DNA from: Aquimarina longa SW024
GTDB taxonomy: Bacteria; Bacteroidota; Bacteroidia; Flavobacteriales; Flavobacteriaceae
NCBI RefSeq assembly: GCF_001401755.1
Contig: NZ_AVQK01000015.1
Span: 184,310-248,309, forward strand
Reading direction: 5' to 3'
DNA: 64,000 bases
Position numbers and translations under genes: made by a program. The notes below the pieces were generated by a model. That model made no database searches. It was not told the DNA's origin and worked only from the letters and a program-made list of their open reading frames with translations. Shown here one piece after another: positions 63,240-64,000 of this stretch. Numbering within the stretch: the first letter of the stretch is position 1; each line of letters begins with the position of its first letter.

Positions 63240-63892
63240 AAACTAAACTTCTGTTAGTTGCTTATATTTTAATTACCCTTTCTTGTTCTGCGCAAAATAG
63301 ATTTGTGAAAACAAATGAAACCTGCTTATTTGATGATCCAATTTTTGAGATCAAAAAAGAAGAAATGGTTTTTGATAATGAAAAATATAGCAGTATTCTT
63401 TCTAAAAAAAAAGTTTTTTATACTGATTCTGAACAATATATCACGAGAATTCAAACAAAAAAAATATGGCTAACCGATAAAAAAACTCAACTAACTAAAA
63501 AAATTAAATACAATAACTCTAACAATATCAAGCATTTGTATTTCTATAAAAAACACTCAACTAACACAAAAATTGGAAAAGAGTATTTTTTTGATGAAAA
63601 TGGTACGATAACAAAAACTATTGATTACGAAAAAGGATACAATATATGCTGGGCAGAAGCAATCTCTATCGTAAAAAAAATAGCTGAAAAAGATATTAAA
63701 AAGTACAACATTAATGTATTTTATTTAAGTAGAGTTGATCTTAATGAATTCCCTAATTCAAAACCAAAATGGAGAGTTTCTATGAATGGTGATGAAGAGT
63801 ACAACGATCTTGATACTAAATTCTATGAAATTGATGGGATTACGGGTGAGTTCATTAGAACATATAAGGTAAAAACTATTTATGAAGAGTAG
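63236..63892 (+). CDS. Putative immunity protein, secreted
   Basis: A 218-residue protein starting at the ATGA overlap with the effector stop. MKTKLLLVAYILITLSCSAQN is a signal sequence with a possible lipobox (LSC). The mature part has paired beta-strand-like stretches, SKKKVFYTDSEQYITRIQTKKIWL and YLSRVDLNEFPNSKPKWRVSMNGDEE. No domain recognised. The overlap, size, and extracytoplasmic location are what one expects for immunity to a periplasmic protease, so I infer that role. The frame continues upstream of this ATG only through the effector sequence. Confidence 0.75.
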   Translation: MKTKLLLVAYILITLSCSAQNRFVKTNETCLFDDPIFEIKKEEMVFDNEKYSSILSKKKVFYTDSEQYITRIQTKKIWLTDKKTQLTKKIKYNNSNNIKHLYFYKKHSTNTKIGKEYFFDENGTITKTIDYEKGYNICWAEAISIVKKIAEKDIKKYNINVFYLSRVDLNEFPNSKPKWRVSMNGDEEYNDLDTKFYEIDGITGEFIRTYKVKTIYEE

Positions 63893-63933
63893 TATACCTT
63901 AAAAAGTAATAAAAAAACTATTTACTATAATTA

Positions 63934-64000
63934 ATGACATCTTTTAACCACCCTATAAAAAAAAGAATAGAAGGCACACATAACTTTTATGGAATAGAAA
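63934..64000 (+). CDS. Start of a further gene, cut by the window edge
   Basis: An open frame beginning MTSFNHPIKKRIEGTHNFYG runs to the end of the window. A-rich sequence precedes the ATG, as in other genes here. Only 22 codons are visible, so no function can be assigned. It may continue the effector-immunity cassette. Confidence 0.45.
   Translation, partial: MTSFNHPIKKRIEGTHNFYGIE

Overview
The window is AT-rich chromosomal DNA from a member of the Bacteroidota, almost certainly a marine Flavobacteriaceae (an Aquimarina-like organism is my best guess, from gene content only). Supporting signs are Bacteroidota promoter boxes (TAnnTTTG about 19 bases after a TTTG-like box), very A-rich ribosome-binding regions, a DUF4270 lipoprotein, a TonB receptor with an N-terminal carboxypeptidase-like domain, a stand-alone atpD-atpC pair, a one-domain glycogen-synthase-like protein beside panC, and Bacteroidota-type VgrG. 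No rRNA, tRNA, CRISPR array or insertion sequence was found.

Layout. 1-8.3 kb: housekeeping and envelope genes (omega-amidase entering from the left edge, Ig-like lipoprotein, ComF, glyS, exonuclease III, OmpA lipoprotein). 8.3-10.8 kb: a sparse stretch with an S24/S26-like small protein, a lipoprotein and a possible non-coding transcript. 10.8-17.7 kb: Tas-type aldo/keto reductase; then on the minus strand panC, panD, a flippase-like membrane protein, an esterase-like TPR protein whose nucleophile serine appears replaced, and radA. 17.8-26.6 kb: DUF4270 lipoprotein, glmS, TonB receptor, atpD-atpC. 26.8-33.1 kb: an envelope glycosylation group (flippase-like protein, polyprenyl-phosphate GT2, ArnT-like GT83, sugar-nucleotide epimerase), an anchored phosphatase and a GNAT enzyme. 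33.4-37 kb: AAA-VWA chelatase-like protein, 7TM-LuxR regulator, tandem-DUF302 lipoprotein.

37.6-50.4 kb is the most interesting part. A small acidic peptide, a TPR sensor kinase and a NarL-type response regulator are followed by eight same-strand genes: a protein resembling bacterial gasdermins, a caspase-like peptidase, a small membrane protein, a TIR-domain protein, a DUF6804 membrane protein, a coiled-coil membrane protein, a VWA-like lipoprotein, and a voltage-sensor channel homologue with an abnormal selectivity filter. A third run of small proteins follows (tandem DUF1508, DUF4236, excalibur, a Cys-rich secreted protein, DUF3892). The promoters of all three runs carry the same architecture at nearly identical spacing: an 18-bp ATCC-N10-GGAT element, then -33-like and -7-like boxes. 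I infer a single regulon, probably driven by the adjacent two-component system, controlling a candidate cell-death or envelope-damage response that combines protease, pore, TIR and channel parts.

50.5-56.1 kb is ordinary again (di-haem peroxidase, YjbQ, HAD phosphatase, guanine deaminase, LepA). From 56.1 kb to the right edge the DNA is accessory: dispersed repeats, small orphan genes, an XRE regulator with repeated operator-like sites, then a type VI secretion cassette of VgrG, a spike-linked metzincin effector (HEVMHALGLRH plus Met-turn) and an overlapping secreted putative immunity protein. The next gene runs off the edge.
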